64,000 nucleotides of DNA from Fabrea salina (Eukaryota; Ciliophora; Heterotrichea; Heterotrichida; Fabreidae). Positions within the stretch are counted from its first letter, which is position 1; each line of letters opens with the position of its first letter. The stretch spans positions 54,909-118,908 of the forward strand of contig JALIHJ010000063.1 in assembly GCA_022984795.1 (NCBI GenBank), given 5' to 3'. The translations under genes were made by a program, and so were the position numbers. Positions 28,653-37,338 of the stretch are shown here, in pieces. A model generated the notes under the pieces. That model saw nothing but the letters and a program-made list of their open reading frames with translations. It made no database searches and was not told the origin of the DNA.

Positions 28653-28791
28653 AATTAAGTAACTATAAATAAAGAAGCAGCCTAGAACTAACTGGAGTTT
28701 TGCTGAAATAACTGAGCAAATTTAATAGCACTTAATTCTATAACTAGTTAAAGCACCATTCAATGGTCGCATAAAAAGCGAGTGGTAAAAA

Positions 28792-29370
28792 ATGCCGAAA
28801 TCATACAGGAACAACACCAGCACCTCCAAGACTCCAAGAAGGCCCTTTGAAAAGGAAAGAATCGATAACGAGCTTATGCTTGTAGGACAGTACGGACTCC
28901 GTAACAAGCGTGAGGTCTGGCGTGTCCAACTCACTCTGGCTAAAATCCGCAAGGCCGCAAGAGAACTACTGACCCTTGAAGAAAACGACCAAAGGAGAAT
29001 TTTCGAGGGTAACGCCTTGTTGCGCCGCATGGTGAGAATGGGTCTGCTCAACGAAAACGAGAAGAAACTCGATTTTGTGTTGGGGCTCACACTACAAAAA
29101 TTCATGGAAAGAAGACTCCAAACTATGGTTTTCAAAAAGAACATGGCGCGCAGTATTCACCACGCAAGAGTTCTCATCAAACAAGGACACATTAGAGTCG
29201 GCAAACAGATTGTGAGCGTTCCTAGCTTCATGGTCAGAGTGGAGAGCGAGAAGTACATTGAGTTCAGCCCTTACTCGAGTTTGAGTGGAGGAAAACCTGG
29301 CAGAGTTAAGAGGAAGAATTTGGCCAAGGCTGCTAGAGCCCAAGGAGGCGATGAAGAAGAAAGCGATTAA
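28792..29370 (+). CDS. RPS9: Ribosomal protein uS4 (S9)
   Basis: 192 residues, intronless. It has the eukaryotic uS4 sequence pattern [27 protein letters not shown]-like helix [21 protein letters not shown], then the S4 RNA-binding domain with [15 protein letters not shown] and [12 protein letters not shown]. The tail is acidic (GGDEEESD). It is part of the small ribosomal subunit body and decoding fidelity centre. The 139-base upstream gap is long for this window and probably holds its promoter. Codon use is biased as for tubulin (CGC, AAG, CTC). Confidence 0.97.
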   Translation: MPKSYRNNTSTSKTPRRPFEKERIDNELMLVGQYGLRNKREVWRVQLTLAKIRKAARELLTLEENDQRRIFEGNALLRRMVRMGLLNENEKKLDFVLGLTLQKFMERRLQTMVFKKNMARSIHHARVLIKQGHIRVGKQIVSVPSFMVRVESEKYIEFSPYSSLSGGKPGRVKRKNLAKAARAQGGDEEESD

Positions 29371-29426
29371 ATAAGCTCACAGAGTTACTATAAATATGGA
29401 TGTGTTTGAGTTAAATAATTACATTT

Positions 29427-30935
29427 ATGTGCAACTTCAGCAAACTATTTTGGAGTGAAATATCAAACGCAACCAAAACTTGGTCAATTAAGGCCCAGAT
29501 GATTTTTTGTTACTTGATTACTATGGCCAGTGTTATTTTTCTGATAATATGCTTGATCATGATAAACTTAAACATACTCAGAACTGAAACTGAGACTAAA
29601 ATCGAAACTACGCTTGACGTTCAGTCTAGAGAAAACATGCTTTCGCTCATAAAAGAAGGAGGAGCTTACTTCTACTCAAAACTCAACTCAATCCTGATAA
29701 TGTTTGGGTATTTGAACCAAATGATTATTGACATGGAAAGAGAAGAAACCTTTGCTCTGGACTACTTAGATCCCTACAGTCCAGAAAACCTTCCTCAGGA
29801 CTGCTTAACTAAACTTCCTGAGTACGGCAACGACACTCAAGTTTGTATGCAGTACAGTAGCTTCACCAACCTCAACTCCCACTACAACAAAAGTTTCGAA
29901 CATAAGTTAAGTCGTTTAGACAACGTGTGGAACGAAGTGTTTTCTCTGACTAAGAACATTGCAAGGCGTTACATTTTGTACTTTGAGCAAGGAGGCTTCT
30001 ACATCCTTTACCCAGGTACCAAATCTGAAAACTGCAAAGAGTACAATCCCCAAAACCAAGTGTGGTACAGGTCTTTTGTGGAAGCTGGCAACAAAACTAT
30101 AGGAACCAGGTCTTACTCAGATAGTTTGGGAAACGGAGCCCAGATCATCTCTGTGACTTCGCCTTTAGTTGACCAAGCGGGGCACCGAATAGGAGTTATT
30201 TCCTGTGACTTGCCAGTTGATAACCTTTCTTCTGCTATTCAAAAAATCAGGTACTTGAAAAGTGGCCTGAGTATGGTCATCTACCAAACTGGAGAAATTA
30301 TAAGTCCTGAACAAAACAGCATTTTCAGCACACAGAACATTTTTAACATCAGTGACCAAAACTTTGTGCAAAACATTAAAAAGGACCCTACAGGCATTAA
30401 CTTCTTGATAGAAAACGACACTATTTACAGAGTAGCTGGGTTTAAGATTTCAGACTACATTGAAGGGGTAGATGAGTGGTTTTACTCGATTTTTCTGATA
30501 GTTGAAGAAAGAGAAATTATGAACTACAAAGAAGACAGCAGAAACAAAATAGAAGACACTGGTTACTTCTTAATTTACATCACACTTGGAATATCAGCTT
30601 TCACTATGATTGCCCTCACAGTTCTAATTTACTTCCTTGCTAAGTCCATTTCTGATCCCCTGAAAAGCATCTACGACTTTTCAATTAAAATTAACGAAAA
30701 GTGCACCAAAAAGATTGACGAAGAAGACTTTAACAGCTTAAAAGAAGGCGACAGCCAAGTATCAGAGTTAGTTCAGTCTTTTAAAGCGTTAGCTGGAACA
30801 CTAGTCAACAGACCTGACCAAAGAAACTCCAGGCCTTTGCAACTTTCGAAGCAAAGAATTTTCCCGCCCAACGAACTTTACTGCACAGACAAGCTTAAGT
30901 GGAAAGGATGCATAAACTCACTTCCCGATTACTAA
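29427..30935 (+). CDS. dCACHE-domain transmembrane receptor lacking an obvious output domain
   Basis: 502 residues. A first membrane helix (about 26-50, MIFCYLITMASVIFLIICLIM) is followed by a large external region (about 52-365) with the CACHE hallmark YNPQNQVWYRSFVEAGNK and ITSPL-like SVTSPLVDQAGHRIGVIS. The second helix (about 378-405) leads to a HAMP-like segment (SISDPLKSIYDFSIKIN). The cytoplasmic tail is only about 95 residues, with no kinase, cyclase or GAF domain. Extracellular CACHE domains sense small molecules. Signalling may go through a partner, or the gene may be a short family member. Confidence 0.85.
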   Translation: MCNFSKLFWSEISNATKTWSIKAQMIFCYLITMASVIFLIICLIMINLNILRTETETKIETTLDVQSRENMLSLIKEGGAYFYSKLNSILIMFGYLNQMIIDMEREETFALDYLDPYSPENLPQDCLTKLPEYGNDTQVCMQYSSFTNLNSHYNKSFEHKLSRLDNVWNEVFSLTKNIARRYILYFEQGGFYILYPGTKSENCKEYNPQNQVWYRSFVEAGNKTIGTRSYSDSLGNGAQIISVTSPLVDQAGHRIGVISCDLPVDNLSSAIQKIRYLKSGLSMVIYQTGEIISPEQNSIFSTQNIFNISDQNFVQNIKKDPTGINFLIENDTIYRVAGFKISDYIEGVDEWFYSIFLIVEEREIMNYKEDSRNKIEDTGYFLIYITLGISAFTMIALTVLIYFLAKSISDPLKSIYDFSIKINEKCTKKIDEEDFNSLKEGDSQVSELVQSFKALAGTLVNRPDQRNSRPLQLSKQRIFPPNELYCTDKLKWKGCINSLPDY

Positions 30936-30943
30936 GATTAATT

Positions 30944-31252
30944 ATGTCTTTAAAGGAGTCCCTTGAAATCAGGTCTAGTATATCTGAAGAGGACTTTGGA
31001 AGTATGCCATCTGTGCCTAAGAAGCCCTTTTGCTTTGCATTGGGGTTGTTAGTTGCAGGGTTGGTTTTGCTAGTAGTTGGGTTTGTCCAAGAAGTCCATG
31101 GTTCAGACCACTCTAGAGGAATTGCTTTTTTGGCAATGAGTGCTTTGGTTACTTTGCCAGGAGCTTACTACTCTTTTCAGTTCTACAAAGCCCACAGGGC
31201 TAAGAATCCCCTTGCCAGAATGAAAGCACTCAAGAACATTCCTGAAATGTAA
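30944..31252 (+). CDS. TMEM230/TMEM134-family small membrane protein
   Basis: 102 residues using the ATG at 30944. An in-frame ATG at 30899 would overlap the upstream gene by 37 bases and is less likely. Two hydrophobic helices (FALGLLVAGLVLLVVGFV and GIAFLAMSALVTLPGAYY) joined by a short polar loop, plus PGAYYSFQFYKAHR after the second, match TMEM230, a protein of secretory and recycling vesicles. The gaps on both sides are 8 bases. Confidence 0.75.
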   Translation: MSLKESLEIRSSISEEDFGSMPSVPKKPFCFALGLLVAGLVLLVVGFVQEVHGSDHSRGIAFLAMSALVTLPGAYYSFQFYKAHRAKNPLARMKALKNIPEM

Positions 31253-31260
31253 TAATAATA

Positions 31261-32481
31261 ATGACTTCTAAGTTTGTTTACATCGGAATACAAGCTGCAC
31301 TAACTCTAGTATGCGTGATACTTGGAGTTATTTTGTCTAGACGCAGAAACACCCAAGCAATAAAAAGTAGATCTCCTGTTCTCTTGATTATATCTCACTG
31401 GGCTTTGTACGGGCAAACTACAACCATGCTTTTTGCTTTGTTCTTTTCAGAGGACTACGATAAAAAAAAAGAGCCTGTTGAAAACCTGTACCAAGTACTA
31501 GTTGTTTTCCTCAATTTTACTTATTACTTTGCACTGATTCTGAGGTGCTACAGACTTTACGTGATCTTTAAACTTGACTGCAACTTAGAAAACCAAAAGT
31601 TCTTTAAAAAGTACCTCCACAGAACCAAGCAAAGGTGGTTGCTAAAAGTTTTAGGAATCATGATGCTTCCAGTGGTGGTTTTGTCCGTCTTAGTTTTTGC
31701 ACTTACTGAATTTGATTTGCCAGTTTCGTATAATGGCTCAGAACAATCAGCAACTAAAAACGGAATATATGTTTTTTATACTTTCCTTGAAGAACTTTTG
31801 CTTGTTTTAGCAGTGTTTTCTTTGAGAAACATAGAAGACACCTACCGAATGACTGGGGAACTATTGCTGATCACAATGGTTTGGTTCACTAATTCCTTTT
31901 TTGGGGTGTTGACAGTGAAGATATGGCAAAATACAATAGTGGTTAGAAACGTTTTGATTTTGGGAATATCAACAGGAATACCAATAATGAAGTCTTACAA
32001 AGGCGAAGAGTGGGAGAGTTCACTTACTGTGGAAGGACTGCAGAACTTAGAAATAGTTCTTTCAAACAAACTATCACTTGAGTACTTTGAAAATTTTATT
32101 TGCAAACAAAAAGACACTACAGGGGAAGTAGTTCTCTCTAACTGGATTAGATGCGAAATGTACAAAAACAACTACTCAGAAGAACTCTCGGAAGAGATCC
32201 AAAGTGAAATTTTGGGGATCTCAGATAAAATAGACTTAGAAGACAGTTTCATAAATCTGCAAGAAGGAGTAAACCTTACAACTGTCACTAGGCTCCAAGG
32301 CCACCTGTTCGGAATACTCCTTGTGAATTACTTTTCTTCGTTCAAAAAGTCTAGGTTTTACGAACTGCTTCTACGAGAAGTGCATAAAAAAGACATTTAC
32401 CTGAACAGAGCTGCGCAAACTTCTTTTATGGTGCCTGGCGACTACAAACCACTCAGCAATTTAAGAACTGAAATCAATTAG
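31261..32481 (+). CDS. Seven-transmembrane protein fused to an RGS domain
   Basis: 406 residues. Seven hydrophobic segments lie between about residues 5 and 245, with no signal peptide. The C-terminal third (about 258-400) has RGS-domain features: LQNLEIVLSNKLSLEYFENFICK at the start in parts, a middle SEEIQSEILGI, and a late FYELLLREVHK. A 7TM-RGS fusion is the plan of plant AtRGS1 and several protist receptors; it would accelerate GTP hydrolysis on a G-alpha subunit. Ligand and G protein are unknown. The stop interlocks with that of the convergent IMP2 gene. Confidence 0.78.
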   Translation: MTSKFVYIGIQAALTLVCVILGVILSRRRNTQAIKSRSPVLLIISHWALYGQTTTMLFALFFSEDYDKKKEPVENLYQVLVVFLNFTYYFALILRCYRLYVIFKLDCNLENQKFFKKYLHRTKQRWLLKVLGIMMLPVVVLSVLVFALTEFDLPVSYNGSEQSATKNGIYVFYTFLEELLLVLAVFSLRNIEDTYRMTGELLLITMVWFTNSFFGVLTVKIWQNTIVVRNVLILGISTGIPIMKSYKGEEWESSLTVEGLQNLEIVLSNKLSLEYFENFICKQKDTTGEVVLSNWIRCEMYKNNYSEELSEEIQSEILGISDKIDLEDSFINLQEGVNLTTVTRLQGHLFGILLVNYFSSFKKSRFYELLLREVHKKDIYLNRAAQTSFMVPGDYKPLSNLRTEIN

Positions 32482-32936
32482 TAATTTAAGTTAAACCTGC
32501 CAATCGGCCACACTACACCTATTACTTCTCCTTTAATCAAAGCCAAAGGCACAGAGTTCATTTCGAAGTCATTTACTTGTTCTTGAGGGTTGTCACAATC
32601 AAGCCAAGCGTGGCCTGACTGCACAAAAATGAATCCTTGTTTATGAGGGCACCACTCGCCCTGCAGAGCTTTGAGTCTGCGGATTTGTGTGTGAGTGGGG
32701 TGGAAGGGGTCTTTGACTAGAACCAGTTTGTCTTTGAGGTGATTCCAGTTAGTGGTATCAGGGACCCTTTTGACAAGCACATAGTCGTCTTCTAAAAAAC
32801 TACTTTGAGGAAATTGTGGGTTTAGTGTAGGGTGCATACTTGCTCCCTTTACTCTTTTTATTGTGTAGAACTCGTCACTTACGACCCAGCCTATAGGAAC
32901 TAAGGGCATAAGCCAGAACACAAGTTTTTGTTTCAT
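32478..32936 (-). CDS. IMMP2L: Mitochondrial inner membrane protease subunit 2 (signal peptidase I family)
   Basis: 152 residues. An N-terminal membrane helix (about 6-20) precedes VKGASMHPTLNP with catalytic Ser33, DDYVLVKR, and the Lys-containing box TQIRRLKALQGEW (Lys89). The end VPLALIKGEVIGVVWPIGR matches the S-x-D-x-R/GxV-x-x-V-x-WP end of IMP2/IMMP2L. The enzyme removes sorting peptides from intermembrane-space proteins. Length is usual for the family (about 170). Confidence 0.9.
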   Translation of the reverse strand: MKQKLVFWLMPLVPIGWVVSDEFYTIKRVKGASMHPTLNPQFPQSSFLEDDYVLVKRVPDTTNWNHLKDKLVLVKDPFHPTHTQIRRLKALQGEWCPHKQGFIFVQSGHAWLDCDNPQEQVNDFEMNSVPLALIKGEVIGVVWPIGRFNLNY

Positions 32937-32946
32937 ATATTATTAG

Positions 32947-34425
32947 TCAACATTCTTGAGGAGAGGAAATGTCTCCTTCTTCAAAGACAACAAACTTGTC
33001 GTTGGGGGGGTTGGGACCTTGGGCTTCTTCTTCAGGTATTTTGTCTTTCATTTCTTTGCCAAGGGTTTCTTCTAGTCTCATTGACAAAACTGAAGCTCCA
33101 GTCATAACCACCCCCAGCATGAGCAAAGGGTGCACACCTGTTTCTATGCCCAACTCTATTAAGTTAGGACTCAACAAAGAACCTATCCTTGCCGCTACGT
33201 TGCACCCTCCAAACACCAAACTCCTCACTGAAGTTGGAAAAAGTTCAGCCGTGTACACGTAAATCAGCACAAAGGCACACGAAACTGCAAACCTCGCAAC
33301 ACTTAGCAAGCCAATTCCTACAATAGCTAAGAAACCACCACCTATGCCCATCAAGAGCCAAACTAGCAAGCAAGCACTTCCGCCTGACCCGAAGCACCAA
33401 ATGGAGGTTTTGCGCCTTCCCAGTTTGTTGAGGAAAAACGACACAAAAATGCAAGAGCCTGCTTCTGCAAGTCCCATAAAAATCCCTTTCACATACATGT
33501 TTCCAAAGTCACTCGGAAGCAAAAATATCATGCCGTAGTATGAAAGTGCTATAGTGAACCAAATGAAACTGCAGATCAAAAAGTTGGACCTTACTGAGGG
33601 GAACTTGCATAAGGATAAGTATGTGTGGTTGGTTTTAGTTGCTGACTGAGGGTCAGTTTTGATAGTGTTGATGAAAGGACTCATTCCGTTTCTGTGGGCA
33701 ATTCTTTGGAAAACGTCAACAGCCCCCGAGTAGTCACTTTTCGTGGTCAAAAGGAACCTTGGAGACTCGTCAAGTCTGAAAGTGGGATACAGCAAAGCCC
33801 CCATAAGAATAGCTCCAGTCAAAAAGATTCCTCTCCACTCACCTTGGGAAATCCAGGCAAGGATAGTCACGAAAACTGCTCCAAGTGCCCAAAAAGACAT
33901 GTACACTCCAGAGTACCAGTTCCTGTGCTCTGAGTCCACAAATTCCGACAAAAGCACAAAACTACTCACACCTACCCCCATAGCTACAAAGCCCATCCCA
34001 ATAGAAACAATCATCATCATCTCAGCACTAACACTTATAGCTCCCAAAACAAACAGAACTGTGAAGCCCACCACAGACAGTTTAAGGGTAGGAAGTCTGC
34101 CTATTTTGTCGCACAGCCAACTCACAACAAGCGCTCCAGTCATCATCCCTACAAAGTAGAAAGAACTAATCAGAGCTATTTTGTAAGACTCCCCACACAC
34201 CAAGTCGAACTCGTAAGCAAAATTGTGTGGAGAAGAAGGGTCCAAGTGACAGCAATCTCCTCCTTCGCACACCAAAGAAGGAGGCGCCAAGATGTAAGGC
34301 AGTCCCATGATGAAGAAAGAGTTGGTAAACAACACAGCTGAGGCTACAACAAGCAGATTGTTTTGGTACTTGTGGTGGGACCCCACCATCTGGAAAGCTT
34401 CGTCAACTGACACTTCTGTTTCCAT
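32947..34425 (-). CDS. MFS organic-ion/sugar transporter (SLC22-like)
   Basis: 492 residues, 12 predicted helices. The first external loop is Cys-rich (CEGGDCCHLDPSSPHNFAYE), as in SLC22 carriers. LCDKIGRLP follows helix 2, and the central loop begins DESPRFLLTTKSDYSGAVDV, the classical SLC22/SV2 signature after helix 6. KLGRRKTSIW begins the second half. It probably carries an organic cation/anion or sugar-like solute; the substrate cannot be told from sequence. It follows PDK1 by 25 bases and precedes IMP2 by 10 bases, all on the minus strand. Confidence 0.85.
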   Translation of the reverse strand: METEVSVDEAFQMVGSHHKYQNNLLVVASAVLFTNSFFIMGLPYILAPPSLVCEGGDCCHLDPSSPHNFAYEFDLVCGESYKIALISSFYFVGMMTGALVVSWLCDKIGRLPTLKLSVVGFTVLFVLGAISVSAEMMMIVSIGMGFVAMGVGVSSFVLLSEFVDSEHRNWYSGVYMSFWALGAVFVTILAWISQGEWRGIFLTGAILMGALLYPTFRLDESPRFLLTTKSDYSGAVDVFQRIAHRNGMSPFINTIKTDPQSATKTNHTYLSLCKFPSVRSNFLICSFIWFTIALSYYGMIFLLPSDFGNMYVKGIFMGLAEAGSCIFVSFFLNKLGRRKTSIWCFGSGGSACLLVWLLMGIGGGFLAIVGIGLLSVARFAVSCAFVLIYVYTAELFPTSVRSLVFGGCNVAARIGSLLSPNLIELGIETGVHPLLMLGVVMTGASVLSMRLEETLGKEMKDKIPEEEAQGPNPPNDKFVVFEEGDISSPQEC

Positions 34426-34450
34426 TGCAGTATTTAATTAGTTACTATGT

Positions 34451-35626
34451 TCAGTTCTTGCTGTAAACTCTTTTCACGAGCTGATTTACAGCTTCAACCC
34501 ACTTTTCAGGGGTTTCTTCGAGGTCCTTGAAGAAGTAAGTTCTTTTAGGAGTGATGACGTGGAACTCAACTCTTCCTTTAACTTCAGCGTAAAGTTTAGA
34601 AGAAATAGCAATGTTCCCTCTATGCTCGTTCCGAGTAGGTTCGTAATAAGAAATCTTAGGCTCTTCTGTGATCTTCAAAATGCGCTTTTTATAAATCCAG
34701 CCAGCCTTTTTCTTAACTATTCCTTCTAAAATTACGTTGGGGGCTTTTTTCGAAGGAGCAATAAAAGCTGAAAGGTCTGGAACGGGTTCTTCAAAAATGT
34801 TGTCAATGTCCAAACCGTGGAAAAATATGTGCTGCTTTAGGTCTTCCATGTTTTGGGCCCCTATTCTCATTTCAGGCTCCATAAGTAGCAAAGACTGAAT
34901 CAAGTCCTGTGCAAAGGGAGGCAGTATTTCTGGAGTATCTACAATTCCACTTTTGATCTTTTCGAAGATTTTGGCGTCAGTAGAAGCAGCAAAGGGAGGT
35001 TTGCCCACTAGCATTTGGTAGATAATACAACCAAGAGCCCATAAGTCTGCAGAGTAAGAGACTGGTTTTTCTTCAAGCATTTCAGGAGACACGTAATTAG
35101 CCGTTCCTACGTAAGTGTTGCTTCTTTCCCGAGCTTCTTCGTTATAGACTTTTGCGCTTCCAAAGTCGGACAGCCGTAGTTGGTTAGTTGAACTGATTAA
35201 GATGTTATGAGGTTTGATGTCTCTGTGGACTATTTCTTTCGACCTCAAGAAGTCTAAGATGTTCACTAGTTGGGCTGCGTAGATCCTAGCTAACTCGTAA
35301 GGGAAGTTCCGAGCATATCGCTCAATGAGTTTGTTAAGGTCTTCTTTAGGACAGTACTCCATCACAAAGTACAAGCAAGACTCGTCATGGAAACTATAGT
35401 GCAAAGAAACTATTCCAGGGTGGTGCTTGCAACTAGCAAGTAAGTCCCTTTCACGCATAGCCTGGAATTTTTTCCCCTCTTGTGAAAGAAGACTTTTTTG
35501 TACTATTTTAACAGCATATTCCTTTGAAGTTTCGTTAGCGCGTGCAATTTCAACTCTTCCGAAGGAACCCCTCCCAATGCTTCCTAAAAGAGTGAAGTCG
35601 GATATACTTGGTTTTTCTTTCGCCAT
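34451..35626 (-). CDS. PDPK1: 3-phosphoinositide-dependent kinase 1 (PDK1)
   Basis: 391 residues. The kinase domain (about 10-275) shows GSIGRGSFGRVEIAR, AVKIVQK (Lys40), HRDIKPHNIL (HRD 134-136), SDFGSAKVY, GTANYVSPEML and the PDK1-typical ARERSNTYVGTANYV activation loop. A PH domain fills the C-terminus (about 300-388), with KKKAGWIYKKRILKI and TPEKWVEAVNQLV. This kinase-PH order is diagnostic. PDK1 phosphorylates activation loops of AGC kinases. Its PH domain binds phosphoinositides at the membrane. The AGC kinase at 4753 has a suitable target threonine. Confidence 0.93.
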   Translation of the reverse strand: MAKEKPSISDFTLLGSIGRGSFGRVEIARANETSKEYAVKIVQKSLLSQEGKKFQAMRERDLLASCKHHPGIVSLHYSFHDESCLYFVMEYCPKEDLNKLIERYARNFPYELARIYAAQLVNILDFLRSKEIVHRDIKPHNILISSTNQLRLSDFGSAKVYNEEARERSNTYVGTANYVSPEMLEEKPVSYSADLWALGCIIYQMLVGKPPFAASTDAKIFEKIKSGIVDTPEILPPFAQDLIQSLLLMEPEMRIGAQNMEDLKQHIFFHGLDIDNIFEEPVPDLSAFIAPSKKAPNVILEGIVKKKAGWIYKKRILKITEEPKISYYEPTRNEHRGNIAISSKLYAEVKGRVEFHVITPKRTYFFKDLEETPEKWVEAVNQLVKRVYSKN

Positions 35627-35667
35627 TGTTTATAAGCATTGTTGGTTACTTTCAAAGTAAATTCTAA

Positions 35668-36693
35668 ATGGATCCACTGTCTGACAACAAGCCTAAAAAG
35701 GACTCCCACACTTTCAGAAGATGGATGCTAGGTATTATAAGTGCGTGTGCTTTTTGCATGGGCCCTGTTATCATGGTGCTGGGGTACAAAGCCCACCAGT
35801 TCGGAGTGGAAATCCTTATAGCTGATAACGCGCTTATTGGAATGGGAGCACTAGTGGCTCTTGTGAGCTTGTTAATTATGGTAGGTGCTTCCTTGCCTAG
35901 TTCTAAACTTTTGCTGTTTAGTTTTTACGCTTATGTGGTACTAAGCATCTTCTTAGGAACCTTTGCAATTGGCTCTTACATGATGCTCAATGACATTCAG
36001 CTGTGGATAGACAACTACTGGGACACCCTAAGGTCCAAGGCGCCTGGGTACGACTTAGAAGGCTTCAAAAGCCACACTGAAAGTGAAATCCAGTCCTTGG
36101 TTACCTTTGCAGTAACTGTCAACGTGCTAATGATTTTTGCGGTGCTCACAATCTGGACCTTGATCACCAAGAAGGTAGAAAGGTCTCTACTTCCAGTTAC
36201 AAGTTTAGTGATCTCTATACTGGGCAGTGCTTTGGGAGCAGTTAGCATCTACGCTAGAAAGCACTCAACGTACACAAGCATTCCTGAGTGGACCATATAC
36301 ATATTCACCTTAATGGGAATAGTGCTGGTTGGACTAGGAGGGTTTGGCTATTACTCCTCTACTCACCTTAAAAAAAGACTGATCATAGTTTACTCAATAG
36401 TTCTAGGCTTTGCTTCTTTAACTGTGTTGGTAGCAGGGATAGGCTCTTTGTTAACTGCAGGTTTAGTTATGGACTACTTACAGGAGGACTGGCCTAGAAT
36501 TAACGCTGAACTCCAACAAGCTGGCTACGACGTCCAACAAAACGAGTTCGGACAACAACTCAGACTCAACTTTAAGTTTGCCGGGCTGTTTGCAGTAGTT
36601 AACTTCTGCTTTTTCATACTCAACTTTTCAGGGTCTTTGCTGTTTGTGAACTACCTTAAAAAGAAACAGTCACTAAGTGCAATATTTAATTAA
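35668..36693 (+). CDS. Eight-transmembrane protein, apparent duplication of a tetraspan unit
   Basis: 341 residues, eight hydrophobic helices. The loop between helices 3 and 4 (LWIDNYWDTLRSKAPGYDLE) resembles the loop between helices 7 and 8 (EDWPRINAELQQAGYDVQ), both containing W, an acidic/polar helix and AGYD/PGYD. This suggests an internal 4+4 duplication. The halves are loosely tetraspanin-like but lack a CCG motif. I do not recognise a family. It is divergent from PDK1 (41 bases) and 12 bases ahead of SFT2. Confidence 0.75.
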   Translation: MDPLSDNKPKKDSHTFRRWMLGIISACAFCMGPVIMVLGYKAHQFGVEILIADNALIGMGALVALVSLLIMVGASLPSSKLLLFSFYAYVVLSIFLGTFAIGSYMMLNDIQLWIDNYWDTLRSKAPGYDLEGFKSHTESEIQSLVTFAVTVNVLMIFAVLTIWTLITKKVERSLLPVTSLVISILGSALGAVSIYARKHSTYTSIPEWTIYIFTLMGIVLVGLGGFGYYSSTHLKKRLIIVYSIVLGFASLTVLVAGIGSLLTAGLVMDYLQEDWPRINAELQQAGYDVQQNEFGQQLRLNFKFAGLFAVVNFCFFILNFSGSLLFVNYLKKKQSLSAIFN

Positions 36694-36705
36694 AGTTCAT
36701 AAAAG

Positions 36706-37338
36706 ATGTCTCACAACTTCGAGTCAGTGCTTGACAACCTGAGTTTTTACCAAACCGAAAAAAAGGCCCAAGAAGGTTGGTGGAATTCTTGGTGGACCAG
36801 TGTGGACAAAGAACAGAAGTCCTTCATAAGTGGAGTGTCAAACAGCTTCCAGCGCTCAACCTCGGCAGGAGTCAGTCTGTTCCAGTCCGCTTCAAATAGA
36901 ACTGCAAGGTACAAAAACTTTTTTGTGTTCTTGCTGATTTCTGCAGCTTTGTTCGTAGGGGCTTTTATGTTCCTGCCTGTAGTGCTGATATTCCCTCAGA
37001 AATTTGCCCTTATGTTTAGTTTGGGGTCTCTTTGCATGCACGTGGCTATGAGTTACCTCAAGGCTTCGATGTATGACTACGTGAAAGCTTTATTTTCAAA
37101 CAAGGACAACACAATAGTAAGTGGTGTGTACTTTGGAAGTCTTATTTGGACTATATACTCTGCAGCCATACTAGGGAGCTACATTTGGGTGTTTATAACT
37201 TCGGGTTTGCAGTTCCTGTCACTTGTATGGTTTGTGTTCAGTTTGTTCCCAGGAGGCACACAAGGCTTTTTGAACATGGCCAAGTACGGACTGAGGTTGT
37301 GTCCTTGCTTCCCAGGGGAGTCCCTTCTACCATTTTAA
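36706..37338 (+). CDS. SFT2-domain vesicle transport protein
   Basis: 210 residues with four closely packed helices (about 70-190). The SFT2 signature is visible: PQKFALMFSLGSLCMHVAMSY in parts, and the late FVFSLFPGGTQGFLNMAKYG, matching the FPGG-x-x-G motif of SFT2D proteins. These act in Golgi-endosome retrograde traffic with t-SNAREs. The N-terminal 65 residues are cytosolic and polar. Stops of SFT2 and the convergent PRPF39 gene touch without a gap. Confidence 0.87.
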   Translation: MSHNFESVLDNLSFYQTEKKAQEGWWNSWWTSVDKEQKSFISGVSNSFQRSTSAGVSLFQSASNRTARYKNFFVFLLISAALFVGAFMFLPVVLIFPQKFALMFSLGSLCMHVAMSYLKASMYDYVKALFSNKDNTIVSGVYFGSLIWTIYSAAILGSYIWVFITSGLQFLSLVWFVFSLFPGGTQGFLNMAKYGLRLCPCFPGESLLPF

